Source of the DNA: Gemmatimonadota bacterium | GTDB lineage: Bacteria > Latescibacterota > UBA2968 > UBA8231 | DNA: 41,632 nt | Direction: 5' to 3' | Assembly (NCBI GenBank): GCA_018672475.1 | Contig: JABHFS010000037.1 | Span: 1-41,632 of the forward strand | Part shown: in pieces, positions 1 to 9,243 of the stretch | How the letters are laid out: every line of letters starts with the position of its first letter | Numbering within the stretch: the first letter of the stretch is position 1 | The notes under the pieces: generated by a model | Databases searched by the model: none | The model's input: only the letters and a program-made list of their open reading frames with translations | What the model was told of the DNA's origin: nothing | Program-made: the position numbers and the translations under genes

Positions 1-503
<503 letters not shown>

Positions 504-1282
504 ATATAACTTGAACGACCTGGATAACGGAGTGTTATTCAGGAAACTAAATGCCTCTCACCTTTTGTGAAGCAGAGGCTGCTCAAAGCTATTGGTTTAT
601 CACCGGATAATACGCTTGAAATATACGAACTCTCGACCACTTTTCTGACCGGAAACCGAAGTTTCTTGTCTTCAATGTGATCTTGAATTTAAAAAAACAA
701 ATGAAGATCAGTTCCCTCTGCCCAGAGCGACACTGCGAAGCAGTGTGTTAAAGAGCCATACCACCAGTGCGCGTTTGAATTAACACTACTGATATTAAAG
801 AACATCTCTTAACAAGACTCGACCTGGCAAAAGGTCTTGTCCTGGTCATTGAACTTGCGTTCGCTGACTCATTTGCGGATGTCAAATTTTGTAAACAGCT
901 GATGTCATCACAACATCTTCTGATTACAGACTTTACTAAATTCCCCTTGGTTATTGCCTTCGAACGGATCGTGGTTTCTCTTGGTAGAGGCCCCTCGACT
1001 TCGCTCGGGGCAAATTTCCGCAGGAAATTTGCTTTATCACTTATACACTTTTTTAAAGAACATCTGTTGGGACTGCCAACAGACTTGTTTCCGAAGAAAC
1101 GATTCTGGCTAGAGCGCCAGAAGTCAGAAGACTGTTGAGAACAACTTGAGTACTACTTAATCTCAATCTCAGGGTCTTCTGACTTCTGATGTCTATGCAC
1201 AGGCGCCAACAGCAACTAACGAGTCGCTAATGACGTGGAATCAAACAATAGGTTGTGAGTGCTTGCAGTAGATGCTTTAGGT
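504..1282 (-). other. 16S-23S internal transcribed spacer without tRNA genes
   Basis: This 779-base spacer has no recognisable tRNA: I found no T-loop (GGTTCGAAT-like) or acceptor/CCA pattern on either strand. It is instead full of short hairpins: stem gcctct/agaggc (553-579), gaaac/gtttc (652-665), cactgc/gcagtg (731-745), a perfect 10-bp stem gcaaatttcc/ggaaatttgc (1010-1032), ctgttgg/ccaacag (1064-1082), and a 14-bp inverted repeat (1119-1132 with 1174-1187). A boxA-like element lies at 746-757, and two identical 13-base copies of a second boxA-like sequence lie at 795-807 and 1053-1065. The 78-codon plus-strand frame inside it has no support as a gene. Confidence 0.85.
746..757 (-). promoter_or_regulatory. 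boxA antitermination element upstream of 23S
   Basis: On the minus strand this reads GGCTCTTTAACA, close to the E. coli rrn boxA core TGCTCTTTAACA, the loading site for NusB/S10 in rRNA antitermination. It lies in the spacer about 240 bases before the 23S start, which is where spacer boxA elements occur. A 6-bp hairpin (731-745) with a short TTC loop follows directly. The assignment is by sequence match only. Confidence 0.6.
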
Positions 1283-2839
<1,557 letters not shown>

Positions 2840-2907
2840 GAAAATTTGATGTACTGATTTTTTTAATCCAAGTTCTTCAACTTTGGACCCTCATGCACGT
2901 TATTCGA

Positions 2908-2920
2908 TTTTCAAAGATCA
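2908..2920 (-). promoter_or_regulatory. Leader boxA-like element upstream of 16S
   Basis: The minus strand reads TGATCTTTGAAAA about 70 bases before the 16S 5' end. This resembles rrn leader boxA sequences of the T-N-TTCTTTGAAA kind. It lies between the candidate promoter and the 16S gene, as expected for an antitermination site. It is a short match and remains tentative. Confidence 0.4.
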
Positions 2921-2952
2921 AGACAGCTCAAAAGGTCGAGCAGTAGTTACCA

Positions 2953-2981
2953 AAGATAGAGTTAAACTCTGTCCCTGTCAA
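2953..2981 (-). promoter_or_regulatory. rRNA operon promoter
   Basis: On the minus strand a perfect -35 TTGACA (2981-2976) is followed after exactly 17 bases by TATCTT (2958-2953, 4 of 6 bases of the -10 consensus), which would start transcription near 2946, about 105 bases before the 16S. The bases just upstream of the -35 are A/T-rich with an A7 run near 3006-3012, as in UP elements of strong rrn promoters. The spacer carries a 6-1-6 inverted repeat (2958-2970, agagtt-a-aactct). It lies about 125 bases downstream of the HEAT-repeat gene's stop codon. Confidence 0.65.
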
Positions 2982-3105
2982 GAGAAACGAAGAATGATTT
3001 GATGGTTTTTTTCGAAGCCATTCGATCATAAGTCATCCTCTTGAGCAACAGAAGATAGGCCATCTTTCTTATTTGGCAAGCCCTATGCAAAGTTTTTTTG
3101 AGTTA

Positions 3106-3843
3106 TCATTCAAAGTCCTTGGCTAAGACCCGCCCGAGCACCTCGGTAGCACGTAACCGCACCCCTGTATTCTTGTCTTTTAGCGCTTGTTTAAGCACGG
3201 GTATTGCCTGAGCTAATTGCAAAAAACCCAACGCTTCTACCGCGCGTATCCGCACCGTTGACTCCTTATCTTCTAAGACTTTGGCTAAGGCACCGACAGC
3301 ACGCCGGTCTTTAACGCCGACTTTTCCTAAATAAGCAGCGGCTGCGGCTCGCACGGCCGGGCTTTTGTCGTCTACTGCAACCTTGGCTAAGACCGGCACC
3401 CCGCGGCGGTGACCTATAACCTTTAACATCAACGCCGCATGCAGACGTACGCTGACCTCTTTGTCGCCAAAGGCCTTTTGAATAATGGGTATACTATTGA
3501 CCGTCCCCGCGTCCTTAAGCGCCTCAACCGTGCGGAGACGCACCTCAGGGCTCTTGTCTTTGAGCGCCTCCGATAAAACTGTCATAGACAGCCGTCCACC
3601 AATAAAACCGAGGGCCTCAACTACGGCGACCCGCACCGTAGCACTTTTGTCCGCCAATCCCTGGCGCAAAATAATAACCGCCTGGCGCCCACCAACCCGC
3701 CCCAATCCCTCGGCGGCCTTCATCCGGATTTCGGGTGTCTTGTCTTGCAACATAGTCCGCAAAGCAAAGACGCCCGGTCCCTGAGCAGTGGTCGCAATTG
3801 GTAGCACAAGGAATAAGAGTAGAGCCCAACCCAGCACGTTCAT
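3106..3843 (-). CDS. Secreted HEAT-repeat protein
   Basis: A 245-residue protein with an N-terminal signal peptide (hydrophobic residues 4-18 ending ATTAQG) followed by seven tandem repeats of about 31 residues. Each repeat carries a D-K-x-x-x-V/I-R motif (DKTPEIR, DKSATVR, DKSPEVR, DKEVSVR, DKSPAVR, DKESTVR, DKNTGVR) and usually an A-x-E-x-LG helix. This is the PBS-lyase/HEAT-like repeat pattern, which forms a helical solenoid used as a protein-binding scaffold; no catalytic motif is seen. The frame is open further upstream to 3960, but I chose the ATG at 3843 because it begins the signal peptide and lies one base after the TGA of the sugar isomerase gene (3847-3845), implying translational coupling. 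It is the last gene before the rRNA promoter. Its partner is unknown. Confidence 0.85.
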   Translation of the reverse strand: MNVLGWALLLFLVLPIATTAQGPGVFALRTMLQDKTPEIRMKAAEGLGRVGGRQAVIILRQGLADKSATVRVAVVEALGFIGGRLSMTVLSEALKDKSPEVRLRTVEALKDAGTVNSIPIIQKAFGDKEVSVRLHAALMLKVIGHRRGVPVLAKVAVDDKSPAVRAAAAAYLGKVGVKDRRAVGALAKVLEDKESTVRIRAVEALGFLQLAQAIPVLKQALKDKNTGVRLRATEVLGRVLAKDFE

Positions 3844-3844
3844 G

Positions 3845-5080
3845 TCAGCCCCAACTAGCGGCACCCTCCAACTCACCCTGTCGATCTTCGGCAATATGTT
3901 TGAAATAACCACTTTCGCGATAAGAGCGTAAAGGATCGGCTTCTGCGCCCAGTTCTTCACGGACTACCGCCAATAAAGGTCGTACATCCACATCATAGGC
4001 ATTGCGCAAAATCTCCTCGCCTGCCACGGTATCGTCCTCTGCCTGGGTTGCAGCCAGTGCTGCGCGATCAACCAATAGGGCACGCGCATAGGCGGTCTGA
4101 ATATTGAGTACCGACTGGATCATCGCCTCAACTTTGGGTTTTATTATATGACTCTGATCGATCATATAGGCGATATTGGCCGCCGTTCCGCGGCGTTCAG
4201 CATTGAGAATCTCGTGGTAAATTAGGAAAACTTCGTAAAGATTGACCGATCCAGTCGTCACATCGTCGTCTGCATATTTGCAATTGTTGAAATGAAAACC
4301 GCCCAATCGCTCTTCATCCAGCAGCAGAGCCACGAGATGTTCTATATTAGTGCAAAGCGGATGATGGCCTAGATCTACGAGAACTTCGGCCTTAGGCCCT
4401 GCTTTGAGGGCAAAATTCAACGCCATGCCCCAATCGGCGATGTCGGTATGATAAAACGCCGGTTCGAAAAATTTGTACTCGATCAGCATACGCGAGTCAT
4501 CGGGTAATGCCGCGTGGGTTTTCCCTAGACATTCTTCAAAACGTCGTTTGCGCTCGATAATATCGTCTTGGCCCGGATAATTCGTGCCATCGGCGAACCA
4601 CAGGCTAAGCACCTTGGAGTTCGTCCGCTGCATGATGTCTATGCATTCGTACATATGGTCCAGCGCCTTTTGCCGCACATTCGGGTCCCGATGGCCAAAA
4701 CTACCTAGTTTATAATCGTATTCCTGGAATACATTGGGGTTGATCGCCCCGATATGCACCCCCAATTCGGCGGCCTCCTGCTGTAAGGCGTCATAGTCGT
4801 CCACTTTGTCCCAGGGAATGTGCAAAGCGACACCGGGACAAACGCCGGTCATTTTGTGGACTTGTGCCGCATCGGAGAGCCGCTCGTGCACATCGCGCGC
4901 CGCTCCCGGTTGTTTAAAAACGCCAAAACGCGTTCCCGAATTTCCATACCCCCAAGAAGGCGTTTCAATTTCCTGCGCTTTGAGTTTGTCTTTAACTCCT
5001 TCCACATCGATGCCCTGATCCGAGAGGACCTCGGCCAATACGGAAAATTGGTCTTTTGCATTAAACTGCGGAATTCCCAT
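3845..5080 (-). CDS. rhaI: L-rhamnose isomerase-type sugar isomerase
   Basis: A 411-residue cytoplasmic TIM-barrel isomerase of the xylose-isomerase-like superfamily. Metal-site residues are visible at E201 (in IEYKFFEP), D236 and H239 (in VDLGHH), H263, D271 and D273 (in HFNNCKYADDD) and D308 (in MIDQSH). This spacing fits, from memory, the two-metal site of the Pseudomonas stutzeri-type L-rhamnose isomerase, and LWFADGTNYPGQ (160-171) is also typical of it. It would interconvert L-rhamnose and L-rhamnulose, possibly with other aldoses as substrates. The start at 5080 is preceded by AAAGGAG 8 bases upstream; the longer frame to 5122 lacks a site. It follows a membrane glycosyltransferase gene and is coupled to the HEAT-repeat gene downstream. 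No rhamnulokinase or aldolase is in the window, so the physiological substrate is uncertain. Confidence 0.82.
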   Translation of the reverse strand: MGIPQFNAKDQFSVLAEVLSDQGIDVEGVKDKLKAQEIETPSWGYGNSGTRFGVFKQPGAARDVHERLSDAAQVHKMTGVCPGVALHIPWDKVDDYDALQQEAAELGVHIGAINPNVFQEYDYKLGSFGHRDPNVRQKALDHMYECIDIMQRTNSKVLSLWFADGTNYPGQDDIIERKRRFEECLGKTHAALPDDSRMLIEYKFFEPAFYHTDIADWGMALNFALKAGPKAEVLVDLGHHPLCTNIEHLVALLLDEERLGGFHFNNCKYADDDVTTGSVNLYEVFLIYHEILNAERRGTAANIAYMIDQSHIIKPKVEAMIQSVLNIQTAYARALLVDRAALAATQAEDDTVAGEEILRNAYDVDVRPLLAVVREELGAEADPLRSYRESGYFKHIAEDRQGELEGAASWG

Positions 5081-5140
5081 CCTGTAGCTCCTTTGTTTTT
5101 TGCTAAATTTCCATCTAGTCAAGTATAGTAAATAGCTAAA

Positions 5141-6832
5141 TCATAAATGCAACTCACGCATCCGGTAAATGGCAATCCTCGGCCCCGGCCTTTCGATACT
5201 CGCCAATCCGGATACGGGCAAATAGAAAGCATCGATCGGATCGTACAAACGCCGACTTTGCGCATCGAGCAAGGGGTCAAAAAGCACCTGCCGTTCGGCA
5301 ACCTGTTCTAATGCAGCAATAAAGGACGAATCAAGGCGAGAATACGACAGATCTGGTGATTCATGCACCACTACCCAGGTGACGTGCTCACGCAAAAGTC
5401 GCTCTACACCATATATCGTCCATATCCAGGCAAAATTCGAGGGATTGGCTGCTCGCAACTCGATCAGTTCATAACCGGGGCCGGGCAGGGCCTCGCCCAT
5501 CGCCAAGAGGCGCTGCTGCCGGCGCGCTGCAAAACCCGCATTCCGTAAACCCGCTAGCCGCAGCTCTAAGGCCGGGCGGTCAAGCCGCAGTTGTGGATAG
5601 CCGTAGTCAGACGCGCAGCAAAGCCCAATCCGGCTTCCTTCCGGGACCTGCTGCTCAATCCAACGCGCAGCCAATACACGGGTATCCGTTTGCGCCAGCA
5701 ATATACTATGATGCCAAGAAGACCAAACCGTTGGCGCGACCACCAAGAGCGCAAGTACCACAACACCCCGTGTCGAACGCCCTAAAGCGACGACGACCCC
5801 ACCTGCCGCGAGACAGAGTAAGGGCAACAAGGGCAGCATATACCGCATAAATACGACTTTGCCACTACCAGCCACTGCAAAATAAACAACAACACCGAGC
5901 AATAGCGGCCATTCTGCCCCGCGCGGCCGCCAAATCCAGCGGCCGATGCCTGCTAAAGCCGCGACAAAGAGCGGCCATCCCAATCCCAGAGGCAATGTAA
6001 AGCCAAGATGATACCACCACCCCCGGCCTAGATCGGCCTCATGCCCTCGCGCGAAATGCAAGCGTTCATAGGATAAATCGCGCCAAAAAGTCGCAAAATC
6101 CAATAAGACGTATGGTGATCCTGCGATAAAAGCCGCGGCCATAACGCCCACCACCCAACACAATCGCCCGCCATTCGCCCGCAAAGAGTCACTTTTCTGG
6201 TAAGCGACGATCAGCACAACCCCTGCAAATAACCCTAAATTGTATTTGGTCGAGGCGGACAAGCCCAAAAAAATAGCGCCCACGATCAGGTTCCGTACCG
6301 CTCTCCCCTCCATATAACGCAAAGAAAACAATATAGACACCAATAAATAGAAGGTTGCCGGTATGTCGACCGTGAGAAAATGAGAATCGCGCACATGAAG
6401 AAAGCAGCAGGAGAGAAAGAGTGCACTGGCCAATCCCACCAAAACCCCACCGAGACGAGTTCCAATACTATAGAGGACCCCAACCGAGGCAATCCCCATC
6501 AAAGCCCCCAATCCCCTCCCGATGAGGTAGAATACCGAAGGGTCTTTTAGGAATTGTGCTTCGAAAATAGCGGTATTCTCGAAGACCCCCCCCATAAACC
6601 CAGCGATATAATAAGCCCCATAGACTGCGGCCAATAGGTAGAAATGCAACGAGGGGTAGTTGAAAAAGTGCGGATTGGGATCGCCGGCGCCTATCGCCAG
6701 GGCTCGATGTACCAAGGTGGATTCATCTGGACGGCAAGAGATATTCGGCAAGCCGAAAGCCAGCCCCCAGACGCGCAGCGCCAACCCTACCAACAAAATG
6801 GCGGCGAGTAGCCAAGCCGCCCGACCGCCCAT
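5141..6832 (-). CDS. GT39-like (PMT/ArnT family) integral membrane glycosyltransferase
   Basis: A 563-residue protein with about ten hydrophobic segments in the first 370 residues and a mostly soluble C-terminal third. The acidic motif RPDES (34-38), just after the first membrane segment in the first periplasmic loop, is the hallmark position of the catalytic D/E in the dolichyl/undecaprenyl-phosphate-sugar dependent GT-C family (Pfam PMT_2). Such enzymes move a sugar from a lipid-phosphate donor onto a protein or lipid on the outer face of the inner membrane; acceptor and sugar are unknown. The ATG at 6832 lies four bases after the TGA of the oxidoreductase gene, so the two are cotranscribed. 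A run of eight G (coding strand) at 6586-6593 lies inside the gene, encoding Gly-Gly. Confidence 0.82.
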   Translation of the reverse strand: MGGRAAWLLAAILLVGLALRVWGLAFGLPNISCRPDESTLVHRALAIGAGDPNPHFFNYPSLHFYLLAAVYGAYYIAGFMGGVFENTAIFEAQFLKDPSVFYLIGRGLGALMGIASVGVLYSIGTRLGGVLVGLASALFLSCCFLHVRDSHFLTVDIPATFYLLVSILFSLRYMEGRAVRNLIVGAIFLGLSASTKYNLGLFAGVVLIVAYQKSDSLRANGGRLCWVVGVMAAAFIAGSPYVLLDFATFWRDLSYERLHFARGHEADLGRGWWYHLGFTLPLGLGWPLFVAALAGIGRWIWRPRGAEWPLLLGVVVYFAVAGSGKVVFMRYMLPLLPLLCLAAGGVVVALGRSTRGVVVLALLVVAPTVWSSWHHSILLAQTDTRVLAARWIEQQVPEGSRIGLCCASDYGYPQLRLDRPALELRLAGLRNAGFAARRQQRLLAMGEALPGPGYELIELRAANPSNFAWIWTIYGVERLLREHVTWVVVHESPDLSYSRLDSSFIAALEQVAERQVLFDPLLDAQSRRLYDPIDAFYLPVSGLASIERPGPRIAIYRMRELHL

Positions 6833-6836
6833 AAGT

Positions 6837-7796
6837 TCAGACGCTCTGCAGAATCTGCAGTTGCAGCTCTAGGTTGCGCAGGCCGATTTCACCAGGCACG
6901 AGCGAGAGCAAGTCCGGCTGTTGCACAGCCTCGGCAAATTGCGCAATGAGCAATGACATGAAATCTTCGCCCACCAGTTCTGTCTTCTCGGTGCTGAGCA
7001 CAGAGCAATAAACCCCATCGACAGCCCGCCCAGTGCAATCGACAAGGAAGTCATTCAGGCCAAAACGCCGTATGGGCTGCCCCTCTATTAAATCGCGAAC
7101 AACGATTTCGCAAGGACACGTTCCCCATGGGCCGACAAAATCAAAACGGGTCCGGATCTCTGCATCCCTTAAATCCACCTGCAACGATGCCGGTTCGATA
7201 GTGCCTGCGGGCATCCAGGCCAGTAATAGACTCAAAGGATGAGGCCCCATATCGATCCATATCTCCTCAGCCGTGCGACGGCGGCCGCGAGCGACGGTCT
7301 CCATCTCCGCGTAAAAAGACTCTATATTGTCCAGAGGGCCGCGGTCGGCTTCATAGAGTTGTAGATAGTGCGGCAGCGCAGCAGCATATTGCGTGCACAC
7401 ACCCAAACGACGGTCGGCCACTCGACTAAGATCGACTAGAGCCTGGCCCTGAGTCCGCGTTTGCGACGCACCCTCTGGATGCCAAACCATAGGTTTCTCG
7501 CAAAGAACGTGGCAACCCCGCTCGAAAGCGCGCTGAACACAGTCAAAATGCGCTTCGTTTGGCAGGCAAACATCGAGCAAATCGGGCGTTTCTTCGGCAA
7601 GCATTTGATCTAAGTCCCAATAGCCGCGCCCCGAAAAGGGAAAGAGGCCCTTCAGCGCCTTCGACGTAGCGGCGACACTTGCCTCATTGCTGCCACAAAA
7701 ACCAACAACCTGGGCACCGGCCTGATGAAACCACTTGGCATGGTGTTTTCCGATGCCGCTGGCTCCAGCGATGGCGACGCGCAGCACCTCTTCCAT
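6837..7796 (-). CDS. Gfo/Idh/MocA family NAD(P)-dependent oxidoreductase
   Basis: A 319-residue protein with an N-terminal Rossmann fold: strand RVAIAGASGIGKHH (6-19) for dinucleotide binding, followed by the family signature EKP (100-102) containing the catalytic lysine. The C-terminal half matches the alpha/beta substrate domain, with IDMGPHP providing the expected D-x-x-x-H pair. Family members oxidise or reduce hydroxyl groups of sugars, inositols and nucleotide sugars; the substrate cannot be read from sequence. The start at 7796 has GGAGAG six bases upstream, and the longer frame to 7853 would run through the terminator hairpin at 7816-7840, so it is rejected. It heads a run with a glycosyltransferase and a sugar isomerase, which suggests carbohydrate work. 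Confidence 0.85.
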   Translation of the reverse strand: MEEVLRVAIAGASGIGKHHAKWFHQAGAQVVGFCGSNEASVAATSKALKGLFPFSGRGYWDLDQMLAEETPDLLDVCLPNEAHFDCVQRAFERGCHVLCEKPMVWHPEGASQTRTQGQALVDLSRVADRRLGVCTQYAAALPHYLQLYEADRGPLDNIESFYAEMETVARGRRRTAEEIWIDMGPHPLSLLLAWMPAGTIEPASLQVDLRDAEIRTRFDFVGPWGTCPCEIVVRDLIEGQPIRRFGLNDFLVDCTGRAVDGVYCSVLSTEKTELVGEDFMSLLIAQFAEAVQQPDLLSLVPGEIGLRNLELQLQILQSV

Positions 7797-7809
7797 TTTT
7801 CTCTCCAAT

Positions 7810-7840
7810 AAAAAAGAGCTGACAGCCCGGCTGTCAGCTC
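7810..7840 (-). terminator. Rho-independent terminator of the small basic protein gene
   Basis: On the minus strand a GC-rich hairpin, GAGCTGACAG-ccggg-CTGTCAGCTC (the palindrome can extend to 12 bp), is followed by TTTTTTAT. It sits about 45 bases after the stop codon of the 38-residue gene and just before the ribosome-binding site of the oxidoreductase gene. It would separate the two units unless read through. Confidence 0.85.
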
Positions 7841-7883
7841 TCCCAAGGCCCATTGCCTTATCGTGCGATTGTTCTTTTAAACC

Positions 7884-8000
7884 TTACTTCTTCCGCGGCG
7901 CCAGCTTAGCTTCTCTAATTTGTTCCTTCAAGCGTTCCTTGCGCCGTTTGCGGCGACTTCTCAATTCTTTTTCCCTCATTCTGCCCTTGCTCGAACCCAT
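7884..8000 (-). CDS. Small, extremely basic 38-residue protein (unidentified)
   Basis: A short frame, ATG at 8000 to TAA at 7884, encodes 38 residues, of which about half are Lys or Arg: it begins MGSSKGRMREKELRSRRKRR and ends APRKK. A Shine-Dalgarno-like GAAGGG lies about 8 bases upstream. A near-consensus promoter (8053-8081) precedes it and a strong terminator (7810-7840) follows, giving a predicted transcript of about 235 bases. I do not recognise the family. Size, charge and predicted helicity resemble tiny ribosome- or RNA-associated basic proteins (compare the general style of bS21, bTHX or AURKAIP1/COX24-domain proteins), but there is no clear motif match. The full promoter-RBS-frame-terminator set is the evidence that it is a real gene. 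Confidence 0.8.
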   Translation of the reverse strand: MGSSKGRMREKELRSRRKRRKERLKEQIREAKLAPRKK

Positions 8001-8052
8001 TGCTATATCCCTTCGATTGCGATCCGCGAAAATTGCTAAACGTATGTCTAGC

Positions 8053-8081
8053 AATATATCTTACGGCCCATTGGGCGTCAA
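8053..8081 (-). promoter_or_regulatory. Promoter of the small basic protein gene
   Basis: On the minus strand TTGACG (8081-8076) and TATATT (8058-8053) are separated by exactly 17 bases, each matching consensus at 5 of 6 positions. The predicted start is near 8046, about 46 bases before the ATG at 8000. The -35 overlaps the TGA of pyrB (8080-8078), so the small gene has its own promoter in the tail of pyrB. Confidence 0.7.
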
Positions 8082-9001
8082 GCGAGTAACATCCTCAGAA
8101 TCGCCATCCGCACATAGAGCCCGTTGTGGGCCTGGCGAAAATAGGCCGCGCGCGGATCCGCGTCTATGGCGGGATCAATCTCGTCGACACGTGGTAACGG
8201 ATGCATCACGACCGCGTGATCCTGCATACAATCCATCACCGAGCGATCGATGATATATTTACCGCGCGCCTGCTCGTATTCCTCAGTGCGGTCGCCAAAG
8301 CGCTCCTTTTGAATTCGCGTTTGGTAGATAACGTCGACTTCCCGGGCCACCTCGTGCAAATCCTCGACCTCTTCAAAAACGACACCGTGCCGCTGCAAAT
8401 ACTCTTTAATATCGTCTTTCATCCGCACTACGTCCGGAGCGACAAAATAGATCTTAACACTCTCGTATTTGGCGAGCAGATAACAGAGCGAGCGCACCGT
8501 CCGCCCATTCGCCAAGTCACCGACCAATGCCACTGAAATTCCTTCTAACCGGCCGATTTCCCGTTTAATCGTATACAGATCCAGCAATGACTGGGTCGGG
8601 TGCTGCCCGGCGCCGTCACCGGCATTGATAACGGGAATATTGGTGACGGCGGCCGCACGATTAGACGCTCCGCTCTCAAAGTGGCGCAATACGATCACAT
8701 CGGCATAACCGGCGACCACGCGGATCGTGTCTTCGAGCGTCTCCCCCTTCGCCGCCGAGGAAAACTCCTGGGCACTCTCCGTCGTAAGCACCGTGCCGCC
8801 CAAGCGGGTCATCGCCGATTCGAAAGACAAGCGAGTACGCGTACTCGGTTCGTAAAATAGCGTCGCCATAACCCGGCGACTGAGAATATTGGAACCATAG
8901 TGCTGTACGACCTGCTCCATTTCTCGAGCGGTCGAAAAAATGGCATCCATCAAGTCAACGTCAAATTGTTGGGCTTCTAAAACGTGAGGTAAGCGATCCA
9001 T
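8078..9001 (-). CDS. pyrB: Aspartate carbamoyltransferase catalytic subunit
   Basis: A 307-residue enzyme joining carbamoyl phosphate and L-aspartate to make N-carbamoyl-L-aspartate, the committed step of pyrimidine synthesis, in the cytoplasm. The carbamoyl-phosphate loop FYEPSTRTRLSFESA, the motif HPTQSLLDLYTI and the C-terminal MHPLPRVDEI are all intact, and the length is close to the E. coli subunit (311). I chose the ATG at 9001 because GAGGAG lies about six bases upstream; the ATG at 9004 directly before it is too close to that site, and the longer frame to 9106 has none. No regulatory subunit gene pyrI follows, so it may be the unregulated class. A T6 run just before the RBS is preceded only by a weak hairpin, so attenuation is not established. 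Confidence 0.96.
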   Translation of the reverse strand: MDRLPHVLEAQQFDVDLMDAIFSTAREMEQVVQHYGSNILSRRVMATLFYEPSTRTRLSFESAMTRLGGTVLTTESAQEFSSAAKGETLEDTIRVVAGYADVIVLRHFESGASNRAAAVTNIPVINAGDGAGQHPTQSLLDLYTIKREIGRLEGISVALVGDLANGRTVRSLCYLLAKYESVKIYFVAPDVVRMKDDIKEYLQRHGVVFEEVEDLHEVAREVDVIYQTRIQKERFGDRTEEYEQARGKYIIDRSVMDCMQDHAVVMHPLPRVDEIDPAIDADPRAAYFRQAHNGLYVRMAILRMLLA

Positions 9002-9161
9002 CATATTCTCCTCAATAAGTACAAAAAAGCCCCTAAACGGGTTGGCAAGTAATATATAATGATGCCCAAGAAAATAGCATCTATTGATCCCCATCACAAC
9101 TATCACGTGCTAAAATTGGTATCTTATACCCCACAGCGCCTTATGTGACATTTTCCCCTGC

Positions 9162-9191
9162 TTGAAACATTAGACTGTTTGGGCATATATT
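9162..9191 (+). promoter_or_regulatory. Promoter of the large secreted protein gene, with tandem repeat
   Basis: TTGAAA (9162-9167) and TATATT (9186-9191) lie 18 bases apart and match the -35 and -10 consensus at 5 of 6 positions each. The 13-base sequence TTTGGGCATATAT occurs twice with a 16-base period (9178-9190 and 9194-9206), the first copy overlapping the -10. A Shine-Dalgarno AAAGGA stands five bases before the ATG at 9244. The leader of about 45 bases is otherwise A/T-rich. Confidence 0.6.
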
Positions 9192-9206
9192 TATTTGGGC
9201 ATATAT
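9178..9206 (+). repeat. Two tandem 13-base repeats with 16-base period
   Basis: The perfect direct repeat TTTGGGCATATAT at 9178-9190 and 9194-9206 straddles the -10 and the predicted transcription start. A 16-base period is longer than one helical turn. It could be a regulator site or a simple local duplication; nothing in the sequence decides between them. Confidence 0.5.
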
Positions 9207-9243
9207 ATAGACCGTTTATACTGCACTGATCGAAAGGACTACC

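Noticed and set aside
3844..3960. Longer N-terminus for the HEAT-repeat protein
   Set aside because: It would overlap the isomerase gene and place residues before a clear signal peptide.
9024..9050. Possible pyrimidine attenuator before pyrB (T6 run next to a CCC/GGG pair)
   Set aside because: The stem is only about three base pairs as I can pair it, too weak to call a terminator; no clear leader peptide or promoter supports it.
8078..9106. Longer N-terminus for pyrB
   Set aside because: The extra 35 residues have no ribosome-binding site and no counterpart in the family; GAGGAG before 9001 fixes the start.
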